Assembly (NCBI GenBank): GCA_021229015.1
Contig: CM037788.1
Location: 46,242,497-46,306,496, forward strand
Length of the DNA: 64,000 nucleotides
Source: Solen grandis
Lineage: Eukaryota; Mollusca; Bivalvia; Adapedonta; Solenidae
Reading direction: 5' to 3'
Shown here: piece by piece, positions 34,801-49,800 of the stretch
Layout of the letters: every line of letters starts with the position of its first letter
How positions within the stretch are numbered: the stretch's first letter is position 1
The notes under the pieces: generated by a model
The model's input: the letters and a program-made list of their open reading frames with translations, nothing else
The model's database searches: none
What the model was told of the DNA's origin: nothing
Program-made: the position numbers and the translations under genes

Positions 34801-37800
34801 GTGCATATCCGTCGGAAAGGGTCGAGGATCTTGTTCACGATACATATTCCAATCTCTATCACCCGGCCATCCTGACAAACTAGGTAATATGAGGTCAGCT
34901 CTCGGCCTGGGTACGGGTTGAGTCCGTTAGGCTCACCCACACATGAGGGCCCTGAGGGCGTGGTGGTGTGAGGGGGAGGGACTGTGTGGGGCGATGGGTG
35001 GGTAATGACGGGTGTTGGCACGTGGGTTGTGACAGGCTGCATCCTGCATCGCAAACAGCCAAGTCCGATACACTGGTACAGCTCGTATTCACCTGAAACA
35101 GGAATGGTTTCGATAATTTTCCTGCTAGTACCTTTCCAGCATTAACAGAACTATAAGCAATAAGGCAGTCCAAAGGACAGCTATATCCCCCGCCGCTGAC
35201 AGAGGAGACATGTTTTTCCTCTAATGGAAATTGCCCTGCTTCTGCCAACATTTTGATGTAGTTGACTTATGAAAACTTTCCGTTGTTCAGAAAATATAGC
35301 ATGGAAACAAAAATATACAGGAATGAACACTGAACCATCAAACTTGAGCCAACATGACTGTCACCTGTGTTCTGCACATCGTCTCAATTTGGTTTATAAT
35401 TGAAGCAAGTTTCATTAAAATCCCTCGAGGAGTATAGGAGTTATGGAGCGGACATGAAATTGTAAGGAAACAGAAGGTTCAAACACATGGCCCTCAAGTG
35501 TGACGTTGACCTTGAGCCGACATGACTGCAACCTATGTTCTGCACATTGTCTCAATTAGATATATATTTGAGGTAAGATTCATGAAAAAACTAAAAGGGG
35601 TATAGGAGATATGGAGCGGACACGAAATTGAAATGGAAATTGAAGGTTCAAACACATAACCTTCTAGTGTGACCTTGACCTTGAGCCTACATGGCTGCCA
35701 CCTATGTTCTGCACACCGTCTCAACTAGGATTACATTTGAGGCAAGTTTCAGATAAATCCTTCAAGCGGTATAGGAGATATGGAGCGGACACGAAAACGT
35801 TACGGACGGACAGACAGACTGACATACATACATACAGACAGACAGACAGACAGACGGACGGACGGACGGACGGACGAACGGACAGACGAAGGCCATTCCT
35901 ATATTAAAAATAAAGAGATTCCCCTCGTCGGTACACTTCGAAAGATGTAAGTCAGAATATGAATGCAAAATGATCTTGGATAAAATACTTATTTTTTATA
36001 CCGGCATACATACTTGCTTCGTCGAAATAGCGCAACTCGGAAAGGCAATGTAATCCGTGCAGGACTGGTAACATATCTCGGATTAGACAGGTTCTCGAAT
36101 ATTTGATTCTCGGTCCACCACAATTTTACAGTACTGAATCAAATCAATGAATTATCATATAGCTAGAATAAGACATTAAATAATGAGTGGTTGACCTGAT
36201 TTGCACAAATGTACACATAGAATTGATCGTACTTCATGTGAACATTATATCTATATATGGGAAAAAAGTTTCTTAAGGCGGGTTTTAAGAATGGCAATAG
36301 AATACGAGGGCAAGTCAATAAATAACCAGCCTAACCTATTTCGGGTTGAGATCTACCTCTTCTTTTTCAATATAATTTCCCCCCAGGGCTATGCACTTGG
36401 ACCAACGGCGTTCAAGTGCCATCAGCCCAGAAGTGAAGAATTCAGGGTCCTTTCCATGGAATCACTCCTCAACTGCCGCCACGACTTCTTCGTCAGACCA
36501 GAAATGACGTCCACGTATATCCCTTTTCAAATTTGGAAAATGAAGAAGTCGCTAGGAGCCAGGTCTGGTGAGTAGGCAGGGTGCGGTATTAATTCATACC
36601 CATTTCGCTCCACAGCATCCATTGCAACTGTGCAAGTGTGGACTCTTGCATTGTCTTGTTGCAGCAAAACACCTTTGGAGAGTTTACCACGGCGTTTCTC
36701 GCGGATGGCGTTCCTCAGCTGGTCTAGCAAGTTTGCATAGTATGCTCCGGTTATTGTACTTCTCTTGGGTAAAATGTCCAACAAAATAACGCCCTTTGTG
36801 TCCCAAAATACTGTGACCATCACTTTGCCAGCAGATGGTTGAGTCTTAAACTTCTTTGGCCTTGGGGATCCCGGCCCTACGCACTGACGACTCTGGGCTT
36901 TATTTTCTTGTTCATAATAATGCACCCAGGTCTCATCCACAGTGACTAGACGCAAAAGGAATTCATCTTTTGACCTCAAACACTTCAACAACGCAAGTTG
37001 CATACTGATGTTCTCGTTGCCATTTGTTCATTGCTAAGGGATTATGGGACCCAACGGGCTGTAAGCTTGCGCATCCCTAAACGATCATGCAAGATTGTTG
37101 AAACTGTACCATGTGAAATGCCTAATGCCTGTGCTATTTCTTCAACCTGACTTCGCCTATCTGAGTATACCAGATCTCTGACTTTATTACACATTTCTTC
37201 GTCGGTGGCATCGACTGGGCGTCCAGACCTAGCTTCATCTTCTAAAGACGTTCTACCGCGTTTAAATTCCCCAACCCAGAATTTAACTTGAGAACAAGAT
37301 GGTGCAGAAGACCCATACATATCAACTAACTCAGTATGTATGTCCTTACCAGTTTTACCTTTTAAATGCAAGTACCGAATTACAGCACGGTACTCCACTT
37401 TTGATGAAAAGCTTGCTTTTACATGACTAGCCATGTTTGACATTCAATATCTGACAAACAAATGACCGTATAAATCTGTAGTTTTGTACACAGGTATAGT
37501 ACATATATTGAAACAATGCGTGAAAATCGTGGATATCTCGGTTGATCGGAGATGTCATTGGTTGGTTATTTATTGACTCGCCCTCGTACATAACTTTAAC
37601 AAACTCAAACGTTAAAAATTAATTACATTCATTTTTGGGCTCCTTTCTTTGACCGCAGTTGACGGAATATTTGTTTCGGCAAGTACTCGTGACGTCATCA
37701 AACTCGAGCGGATACTGGCACTCCATCCGGAAATGACCTAGCGGAGTGAACTCCGTCTGGCAGGAGTAAAACTGATGACAGTTGTTAGGATGCGGCAGTA

Positions 37801-40800
37801 GGGCGGTTGGGTGCGTCCTGCAGTAGTCCTTCACAGTATCTGCGACAGGCAGTAATAATGAGAATGAAAACTAATCGTTATTGGAGATGTTTGATATTGA
37901 AAAATTGTATCCGCAAATATTAACTAGAAATGTTTTATGACAAAACCGCAGACTAGTTTGCCACAGAAATATCCGGCTATACGGAAAAGTGGGGTATGTG
38001 GGGGAAAACTTTTGCTACGAAGTTGTTAAACATATTTATACTATTTATTTTGTACTGAAATCCAGTAAATACTATTTCACTTTGCTGGGTCCATTTTTTC
38101 GCAAATATGTTTACGTTTAAAAAAAAAAGAAGAGTTTATCATTTATAGTAAAAGTATAATGTTTCTGGATAAAAATACTCATTGATATGATATCGAATTT
38201 CGAGGGAAGTTTAAATTTTAGATATTTTGTGAATAAAGAGCCCAGACATTCAAACATAAATGTACTTCTTTTTTAATCATTTTTATAATTCTTTGTTTTC
38301 ATATCATTTTTATTAGTATTCAGATAATTAGCCATACAATTTCATTTTTAGATGTTTATAAGTTTATTTCTTTTTATTTGTGTTTCGAAAGTCAGTCATA
38401 TCATTTTTATTAGTCATTAAATAATTTATTAGTTTTCAGATGGTTAGCCAGTCAGTATTCATTAGTTTTTAGATGGATAAACAAATCGTTTTATTGTATT
38501 TGTCTTTTATATGGTTAACCATATAATTTCACTTTTTTTTAAGAAAGTACCATATTACCTTTTTTAATATGTTAGTATTTAGTTAGTCATGACACTGACC
38601 TCCTGATGATGGTGGAGGGGTTGTTGTTACTGCTGCCTGACACTGTCTTGATGAAGAGTCAAATACTCCGTTGTAGCACACTTCATGAGCTATTGTCCGG
38701 TTACTCTGGCAACGGACATATTCAGTAGGTCGTCCTGGATATGGATTGTTCCCGTCTCTCAGACCCATACATGAGACAAAGCGCTGAGGACAAGGTGTGC
38801 AAGTGCCTCCGTGACATTGATTGGCATAATAGTCACCTGCGAAATAATGCGCAAAGCAAGAATTGCTAGCATATTTAACATTAACCGTCACAGAAGGGCC
38901 ATATTTCTTGTTGATGATGAAGAGGCCTTTATATCATACTTTTGGGGAAACAGAAACTTCTAGAGGTCTACTCGACGGTTTTTGGTTTGGACTAGAAGTA
39001 CTTTACACTTGGAAGGTATTGACAAATTCTCTCCAAATCTAGCTTCTAGTGGGAATTTGGAATCGCAGTAAGTGTGTATTATCAATGGACCACGACGCCT
39101 TTTCAGTATAAAATATCAAAAATATCAGCAAAAACTCGAAGATATACAAGACTAAGGGTTCAAGCAAAAGCTCGAAGATATACAAGACTATGGGTTCAAT
39201 GTCAAGGTCATGTTGAGATGTCAAATGCCATTAATAAAACCAACGCATTTAAAAAATACAACACAGGGCTGACTTTGATAAGTTTGATTAATGTCGACAC
39301 AGGGATCCCTGGATCTCTAGTCAGATGACAAGTTGAATGCTCACGTCGTTACGTAATACGTGTACGTTCGCAGATTTACATTTTATATTACATGGATCTC
39401 CCACGTAGCCTGCAATTTTGACTTGTCATTGTAATTACAACCCTGGTCAGATGTAATTCTTGCAAATCTCTCCATGTATACAGGATAACAAAAGGGTTGT
39501 CTTGTCACTGTTTACAGTTAAAGCAAAACCTTTGAAGCAGATCGTTCACAGATGGTCATTGACTAAAAATTTGATTTAAAACGATATGTGTATTACCTCT
39601 ATCATATATTCATCACCAATCTACAGAGCATGGTCACCCTATGCTTAATGCCATGGTTGTAAAAGGGATAGTTTTTAATAAATCACAAAACGGCATTTAT
39701 TTGCCAAATACCCTCCTATAGGAAGGCAAAATCGAAGGTAGTATCGTAACGCATAAATAGATCTACATAAAACCAATCTGGCGGGATTGGTATTTAAACA
39801 ACAAATGACTAAACAACTCAATATATTTCCTAAATTATTTACAGTACTTCCACTAATTTTTAATATGTTCAGCCGGTTATCGAACCTGAAGTAATATCCT
39901 CGATAAAACAAACAGAAGCCCATAACCAAATTTCTTTTTTCGTAATCGTCCGAAGTCATGATATAAGGATTGATCTGGAAGACTATCTGTGTAGAGAAGT
40001 AAAATTGATCATGTTTACGGGGGGAAACTGGCTAGTCAGTAGTGTGCATATTTTTAAAGACAATGGATGCAATGTAAATATGACGTCGTCACGTCGTTAT
40101 TGAGGACACTGGGATATTCTCTTGTAATGGGCACTTTCTGTGTTTACAGATGTATGCAAAGTAAATAACAGGCTATCCAATACCAACACATGGATCACAG
40201 ATAGCCAGTGGTTGACACAGAGGAACATTTTATTTGTGATGCTGTTTGTATGCAGTTGACCTAGCCAGTTTCAAATAGATACAGTGTATAATTATATATG
40301 CCGCGCTACATATAACTGTACATTTAGTTTGAACATTTGTTTAATGATGAAGGAGACATGGAACAGATGTAGTGAATTCAAACCATGTTGGGGACAATAG
40401 TTTTTCAAGACCAGGAACCACTAGAGTGGGTTAGTATATAAATTTGTTTTCAATAAACATAAAAAAAAAATAACTGAGGCGCTTACATGGAGCCTGGGGT
40501 TCATACCGACTTCCACACATAACGGAAGTAAAGTCTGCGCATGTGCGGAGCATTGGCTGGAAGAGCAGGGGATAGTGGCACTCCTTGACGACCACAACTG
40601 ACGTCATGTAGATGTCGCGACAGTCGTAGAACTGTGCGCAGTTATTGGGGTTGGGAATGACGTCTGTCGGATGGGCCTGGCAGTAGGAAACAGTTGAATC
40701 TGAAATACATTGTTCTACATATTAAGAACTTTTGAATTATTGGACACAGACCATATTATAGAAGTTCTTAAGATATTACGGGTGGCCAAAATAAAGTTGA

Positions 40801-43800
40801 TAAACACTGTAATTTCTCGCGGCCGGGTATGACCCAATAACCCCCACCTTAAAACTAATTTCAATGTGTTTTTTACCGATAAACTTAAAATAGTTTGTAA
40901 CAATTTAAATAATATTCAGGGGTACTTTATAACTTTTTTTTTATTATAGCTGTTAACTACAAAACATAACACTGTAGTATAAGGCACACAGCTCAAATTT
41001 TACGAAGAGCTACCCTTTAATAGTTGACGCCAAAAATATTTCTTAAACATTTTTTGGTTTAACCTTAAGCCAATGCAAACCAAGTTGTAAACAGGTTTTA
41101 TGCTAAGGTCTCGTAAGTTGGTTCCCGCACTTACAAGTAAATCATATTTAATGCAGGGCGGTTGACAACGATAGCATGGTTTCACAAACTTCGCGGATCT
41201 GCATTTTTAACACAACCAAACACTTTCTGTACATTTAAATACAATTACCTGGTTTGCTGGTGGGTTTGCTTGTCGTCGTTCCAGCGCAACGCCTTGTATT
41301 CAGATCAAAGTCACCAGCTGCGCATGCGCCAACAAAAACAGTTCGGCCCTTCCGGCACATGAAATATCTGTTTGTAGGTTTTGAAGAGGGGAATGGATAG
41401 TTGCCGTCTGCTTTGTATTCACAAGATGGCTGCCGTTCCTCACAAGGAGCGCAGAAGATCTCCCCAGACTTGCACAGATTCTGTTGGTAGTCACCTTTAA
41501 AAAGACAAACGTGCTACTCTAAACCCTTACTATGCTAAATTTCCTGATTGGATGTGTCCTTTCTTCATTTTGGTTGTTTATAGGGTGCTAGCTGTAAATT
41601 TATTTACTGATCAGCATACAGTGCAGACCATGATCAGACTGCTCGGGTGTGCAGGCTGATATTGGTCTGCACTGGTCGCAAAGTGCTCACAAGATTGTAA
41701 GGGTTAAAGACAATAAAGCACACGAACGTGGTGCACATTATACCTCACAATTGAAATGCTCTGGATTTGTAACGGGCCAATTGTTTTTTTTTATATTTTC
41801 TATATTTTTTTTTGATGGCAAAATAAATATATAATAATATGAATGTTAGGAACTAAAGCTTATAACTTTTTATGGTCATGGTTTAAATATTTAGATCTTT
41901 ATGATCAACCATGGATACAATAATGAATTACCAAAAATTTATTAATTCAATTAAATATAAAAAAGATATATACATGGACTTTTATACTCTGGTCGATTGT
42001 TGCAGACGACTGTTTCAAAATCAGCACACGTTAGCGTGACGTCAGAGAACATTTGTGGATAGGGACACTCGTATAGATACGGCGGCTGGTTGCCGGTACA
42101 GTTATAATACTGTCCGCAGTGTTGTGGACTGGGAACCATCCTGCCTCGGTTGTAGTCGCATACACCGAGTGGCCCTTAAGACGTACAAATGACATGATAA
42201 TATATGTGTTCAATGTTTGAATACAATTAATGTTTCTTTTTAAAGGAAGGCTCGTCCAATTTATTATAAGCAATGTCTAACCACTTACACAAATGAGTAC
42301 TCTTCAGGTGGAGATCTAAAATCTGTAAATCGGTAAAGGTTTGGCTAAGTGCCGTAAGTACGAGAGTTTCTATTGGTCTAACTACCTAATGGGACTGCGA
42401 GTAGAGGCGCGGCAAAACGAGCAAATGCTAACTAGTATTCCAAGGGCGATGTATGGAGTAACGGAATGAGCGCTCCTTGGTTTCCGACACTGGTCTAACC
42501 AAAGCATCTATTTCTTAACCACCAACTGATTATAATAACTTTGGGGTTTGAATTTAACTAGTACCAGAGCAGACCGTCAATTTCTGATTGGTTGTTTGTT
42601 CTCTCCCACAATGCATATAATTTTGAGAAACTCTTATAAGACGTGTGCACAAACGGAAAATCTCAGAGACAGATAAGGGCTGCCAAAATGGAATACAAAT
42701 CCAAAAGAATATATAGAAAGGGATTGTAATATATTTCGCACTGTACAATAAAATAATTTTAAACCGAAACGTTGGAATTATAGTTCAAAGTATACCTACT
42801 GGCAGGAGTTGTAGTATACGTCGGCGGCGCTGTTGCTATAGGAACGAAAACCGGAAGTGGTGTTGTCGTCTTCTGCCCGTTGGAGCAAGCCAGCATTCCT
42901 GGCTTACACTCCTCATAGTTCAGAGTTCGACTCTGGGAGCACGTGGCCAGGTATCTACGGCCGTCGTAGAAGTTGTTAATGACTTGCTGTCCGTCGGGAA
43001 GGTTCTTACAGCTTGGGAGTCTGTTAGGACAGGGCAAACAGCCACTCTGGTTGGGGTCACACCGATTCTTGAAGTACTCACCTGTGGTAACCAATGAGCA
43101 TTATTTTGCTATAATTCATTTTAGGTCGACTGTGTTGCAATTTTAGGGTCACAGGATAATATCTATTTCTTGATGGTTTTCAGTGAGTTATCTCTAGTAT
43201 CTGGAAAGGATATTTAAAAGTAATATCGGTTATATTCGGGGTTCTAAGTCTCATTCTTAAGGTAACAAGATTGGTAGCCCTGTGAAACAACGCCATTTTT
43301 GTCCATAACCCCCAATCGTGTCACTCCGTTTACTTCCGGAAGTATCCGTATCGCTATAACGTCAGAGTACGTTAGACTTGAAGATCTATTTCAACTGGAA
43401 GTGATGGCTGACAAAATGACAATCTTTTGTCACGACCACATTAGAAAGATAACTGGAAAACATGTATAACTAGAAATTTCGTTTGTTGAACAAACGATAG
43501 GACTTTCTGCCCTGCACAATTCGTAGTTAAACATCTTGGGATGTCAGACAATCTTGAAATGACATGCACCTGTAGAAGATATCAATCTATATGTTTAAAA
43601 ACTATGGAGATCAGTACAGAAGTATCAGCTGTAGAGCATATACTTGTTGACAATGTCAGTTGAATGTCTGGTGACGTCAGACGAAAAATATCACTGCATT
43701 GCAAAAGTCGTTGTTTTAATTTTCTCCCATTAATATTTCATGACCGTAGTTACTTTGCATCACATAAAAATTAATGCATAAAAGAGTGGAGGGAAATGGT

Positions 43801-46800
43801 GTCCTCCAAGGTTCAATGCCAGGCCTTCCTCTTTTTGCATGCAGAAATTATTATTTTCAATTTAACTTTCTTTTATAAATTCTAATTTTAAAATGCTAGG
43901 TACCATTCAAAAGGTCTTCAAATTATCTACATTTCATACGCTTTATGTATAAACTTATTGTTAACAGTTATCGAGATAAAAACGGCTAATCCTTGAGAAA
44001 ACACCAAATATCGAGTCAAAATTATGTCCATGTCATATGGTTTTTGCACTATAACTTTGTCATTACTGAACTGATTTTCAAATGCTGCATACCTATTGAA
44101 AGGTACAAATGTGCTCTAAAACACTTGTTCATATTGTTATTTAAAAAAACCAATATCAACATGGCAAAGACGTTAAGAATAACTGCAGAAAAGCAAGACA
44201 AAATGGTTATTGCGATCTATTATTTTTCTAATAACTTTCTTCAGTGAAACCTATTTTTATAATGCTGGGTACCATTTGAAAGGACTTCAATTCTCTACAT
44301 ATCGTACGCTTTATATATGAACTTATGTTTAACTGTTTTCGAGATATAAGCTGTTAAACCTCGAGAAAACTGCAAATTTGCAATAGAAAAAATAGTCATT
44401 TCTGATTCGATCTTAAAATGCTGCACATCAGCAGAAAGATAAAAATGTGCTCTAAAATATTTGCTCATATTATTATCAACAAAAATCAATACTTTACGCG
44501 ATATCAGTTGTGAAATGCTGTTGGGGTCACTACATATCTAGTTTTCCCGCCATAACTAAACCGTTTCAAGCCTGATCTTCAAAAACCGGATGTCATCTGA
44601 AAGGTCTTTTTGAAAGCACTATATATATAATACCCATAGTCTCTTGATAGAATATATATTTCGTTTTTGAGATATGAAGCTCCAAAGAAAAGAAGATGGC
44701 CCTAAATCGCTCACCTGAGAAACATTGTTCTCAATGGCCTACTTTTTGACCCCAAATGAACTTGTTCAAGCTTTCATGCTAAAAAACATTCTGACAAAGT
44801 TTGGTGATGATTGGATCAAAAATATGGCCTGTAGAGTGTTAACAAGCAAACTGAATAGTGCTAACACAATTTTTATGATTTGACCTAGTGACCTAGTTTG
44901 TTACCCCACATGACCCAGTTTCGAACTTGCCATTAAACATTCTGACCAAGTTTGGTGAAGAATGTTTAAAAACTGCGGCCTCTAGAATGTTAACTGTTGA
45001 CAACAGAAGTGGCATCACAATAATTTGCTCAGGTGAGCAAAAATTTTTTCCGGAAACGGAAGTTACCATTCACAATGGAACACTTATCTGCACATGTTGT
45101 GAAAAAAATATGCAAATCGGTCTAAAAGTAGCTCCTGTAGGGCTAAAAACCACTATTTTTAAATTAAATGTTTGGTAATTATGACGTCATATGACGTCGA
45201 ACTTCTCAGCATGCAAAAGAAACCTCAGGATACAGATGATATCCAAATTTCAGCTTTCTAGCACATCTAGAAGCGAAGTTATGCTTAAATGAAATTTGAC
45301 GTTTTTGGTTCGAATCTTGGTTTAGCCATAGTTTCCTGGTCTTTTCATATTTTCAAATATGGAAGAAGTATGCACATCTAGGACCTAATGTACACATTCT
45401 GTAAAAAAACTCATGAAGATCCGTCAAAAAATGTAGGCTGTAGACCGCGAAAAAACTTTTGTTGCAGTTTTCAGTAATGACGTCATTTGATGTCACTGAA
45501 AATTAAAACACTGCAGCTCGAAAGTGATTCTATTTTGCTGATCATTGTAAAAAAATTGAACGTTCTATCCCAACGGTAACCTTGTTTAATTACACCCCCA
45601 AAAGAAGGAAAAAAGAATGTTTGCTTTGCAATTATGACGTCATATGACGTTATATGACGTCGTACTTCTCAGCATGCAAAGGAAACCTCAGGATACAGAT
45701 GCTGTCCAAATTTCAGGTTTCTAGTAACTCTGGAAGCGAAGTTATGCTTATATGAATTTTGACGTCCTTGGTTCGAATCTTGGTTCAGCCATAGTACCCT
45801 GGTCTTTTCATATTTTCAAACAGGGAAAAAGTATGCACATTTAGGACCTAATGTTCACATTCTGTGAAAAAATTTCATGAAGATCCGTCAAAAAATGTCG
45901 GCTGTAGACCGCGAACAAACGTTTGTAGTAGTTTTCAGCTATGACGTCATATGACGTCACTAATAGTTGAAACAATGCAGATCGAAAGGGACTCTATTTA
46001 GCTGATCACTGGAACAATTTGAAGACTATCTCAATAGTAACTTTGTTTAATTACAACCTCAAAAACAGAATAATAATAAGAAGAAATATACATGTACATA
46101 TTCAAAGCCAATGTCAAATGAGACTAAGAGACCTATTTTCTGACAAAATATCAACTTTGTATCTCATATAGGGCCGATTGTATAAGCATTTTAAAGAAGA
46201 CGTCCTTATTCGAAACTTGGATTCGCACTTACACCTTGGACTTTTTGATTTTTGAAAAACTGCACCGGGATACACAAAAATAACCTATTATGCACATTCT
46301 GTAAAAATTTGATGAAAATCGGCGCATTAATAATGGCTCTGGACCGTGTACAAACCTTTGTAGCATATTTCAAATGTGACGTCATATGACAACTATATCC
46401 TAATATACACTTTCAGTGAAATTTTTATGAAAATCGGTTCATAAACAATGTCTGTAGACCGCTTACAATCTTATGTAGCATATGTGAATTGTGACGTCAT
46501 ATGACGTCATAGGTCTATGATAATTGCAGAATTCAAAAAATCAGCAATTGAAACATAAGTCATAAAATGTTCATGCCTATGGACTATTTAAACATATAGA
46601 AATTTTCTTGTAAATATTAGAAATAAATTTTCATCTTATGACGTCATATGTCGTTCATTTTCACAAAATCTTTTAGGCACCCAGAGACTAATATACTGAC
46701 AAAATTTCAACTTTCTATCTCATATAGGACCGATTTTATAAGCATTTAGAATTTGACGTCCTTGGTTTTAATCTTGGATTCGCCATAGAACCTTGGTCTT

Positions 46801-49800
46801 TTCGAATTTTGAAAAACGGACACCGGGATGCACAACTAGATATTAATATACACCTTCGGTGAAAATTTGATGAAAATCGGTTCATAAACAATGGCTTTAG
46901 ACCGCGTACAATCTTTTGTAGCATATGTCAAGTGTGACATCATATGACGTCAGAGCCACATGAAAATTGTATAATTTAAATCATCAGCATTCGAAGCAAT
47001 GTCATATAATTTTCATTTCCATGGACCATTCAAACATATAGAAATTATCTTGTAAATATAAGAAATAGATTTTCATGTTATGACGTCATGTGACGTCACA
47101 TGACGTTCATTTTTACAAAACGTTCAGACATCCAGAGACCTATATACTGACCAAATATTAACCTTCTATCTCATATAGGACCGATTTGATAAGCATTTGA
47201 AAATTTTCGACCTTGGTTCGAATCTTGGATTCTCCATAGAACCAAGGGCTTTTCAAATTTTGAAAAACGGACACCGGGATGCACAACTAGACCTTAATAT
47301 ACACCTTCGGTGAAAAGTTGATGCAAATCGGTTCATAAACAATGGCTGTAGACCGCGTACAAACTTTTGTAGCATATGTCAAGTGTGACGTCATATGACG
47401 TCATAGGCATATGAAAACTGTAGAATTCAAATAAACTTCGTTTGAAACAAAAGTCATATTATTTTCATTTCCATGGACCTTTTGAACATATAGAAATGAT
47501 CTTGTAAATATAAGAAATAGATTTTCATGTAATGACGTCATGTGACGTCACATGACGTTCATTTTCACAAAATCGTTCAGGTATCTAGAGACCTACAAAC
47601 TGACAAAATATCAACATTCTATCTCAAATACGACCGATTTTATAAGCATTTGAAAATTTGCGACCTTGGTTCGAATCTTGGATTCGCTATAGAACCTTGG
47701 TCTTTTCGAATTTTGAAAAACGGACACTGGGATGCACAACTAGATATTAATATACACATTCTGTGAAATTTTGATGAAAATCGGTTCATAACCAATGGCT
47801 GTAGACCGCGAACAAACTTTTGTAGTAGTTTTCAGCTATGACGTCATATGACGTCACTAATAGTTGAAACAATGCAGATCGAAAGGGACTCTATTTAGCT
47901 GATCACTGAAACAATTTGAAGACTCTATCTCAATTGTAACTTTGTTTAATTACCTCAAAAGGAGGAAAAAAAGAATAATAAGAAGAATAATAACTAGACT
48001 CCTTTTGTTCTGAACAAAAGAAAGGGCTTTCTGCACTGCAAACATGTCAAACCTGATCATACTTATTTACTTTTCTAAAATACACCATCTTCAAAAATTG
48101 AAGAAAATCCGTCCCGAATTGACAGCTGTAGAGTGCAAACATAAATAAATAGCAGAGGAAATCTGTGATGTCATATAACATAATTTACATTTTAAAGTCA
48201 TTGCATTCAAAAGGGAATATGTGACTTTGTTTTCAGTTATAATTTCATAATGCTAATATTTCCAGAACCATCTTTAAGATAACTACAATAATACTCAATC
48301 TTAGTGTTCTGCAAGGGAATGAAGTATCACTAGCCCTCTTAACATGCTAAAAAGGTATACAAGATTCCTTTTCTACGAAATATTCATTTCTCATATCTGC
48401 ATTGAAGTTTCTTGTTCAATTGAAGGGGTCACAGAGCATTAAAATAAATTACTGTATCACATTTTATCTTTAATGTAACATAAATAAAATTTAGAATAAT
48501 ATTCGGGATCAACTGCAGAAGCACAAAGAAAAATGTTGTCTTTTTTTTCCAGAAATTCTTACTTTCATGCAACGATGATGTCCGATTTTAAAAACCCAGG
48601 TACCGTTAGAAAGGTCTTCTGAATTCAAACATATACTTACTTTATGTTTAAACCTATCTGTTTTTTGCGATATATAAATTTATTCCTCCCCCCAAAAAGG
48701 CAAAAATCGGCAAAAAGATATTCATGTCAACTACTACCATTCGACAAATAACTTCATAATTAATAAAACGATCGTTAAGATATGCATAGCATTAGAACCG
48801 CATTGAATCATGATAAAAATATTGTTCTTTATGATATTTTCAACAAGAGGGCCAAGGTGGCCCAAAAGACTCTTACCTGTGAAAAACTGCCTTCCTTACC
48901 TGTACAAGTTACTAAATTATAGCATAGTTGTACTGAAGACATAATCCATCAGATTATTTATAATTCCACAAACTAAAGACTTAAAACACACAAATTTAAA
49001 CATCAAAAGGGGCATAACTCTTGACCTAATTTGCAGATGTCAGCCATTATCGAACGTGGCAGAAAGATTATGACTATAAACATTGTTCTAAAGACTGAAG
49101 ATGTTTACTTCAGAAATGAAGATGCTAGAGTGCAAACAAACTAAAAATTGGCATTTTTTAATATTTAAAGGAGCATAACTCATGACCATATGGGCCGATA
49201 TCAGCCATAATCAAAAATTTTTCGAGATGTTATGGTAATAAACATTTTCATAAAGTTTGAAGATGATTGCTTAAGAAATGAAGATGCTAGAGTGCAAACA
49301 AACTGAAAATTGGCATATTTTAATATCAAAAGGGGCATAACTCCTGACCTAAGAAGTTAATATCAGCCATAATCGAAGTTGGCCGTGAGATGATGGTAAT
49401 AAACATTGTCATAAAGTTTGAAGATGATTGCTTAAGAAATGAAGATGCTAGAGTGCAAACAAACTGAAAATTGGCATATTTTAATATCAAAAGGGGCATA
49501 ACTCCTGACCTAAGAAGTTAATATCAGCCATAATCGAAGTTGGCCGTGAGATGATGGTAATAAACATTGTCATAAAGTTTGAAGATGATTGCTTAAGAAA
49601 TGAAGATGCTAGAGTGCAAAGTGTCAATGACAATGTGAAATCTAGCTTTTTTTTCAATATTAAAAGGGGCATAACTCCTGACCTAATAAGCCGATATCAA
49701 CCATAATCGAACTTGACCAAGATTTTATGGTAATAAACATTGTCATAAAGTTTGAAGATGATTGCTTAAGAAATGAATATGCTAGAGTGCAAACAAACTA

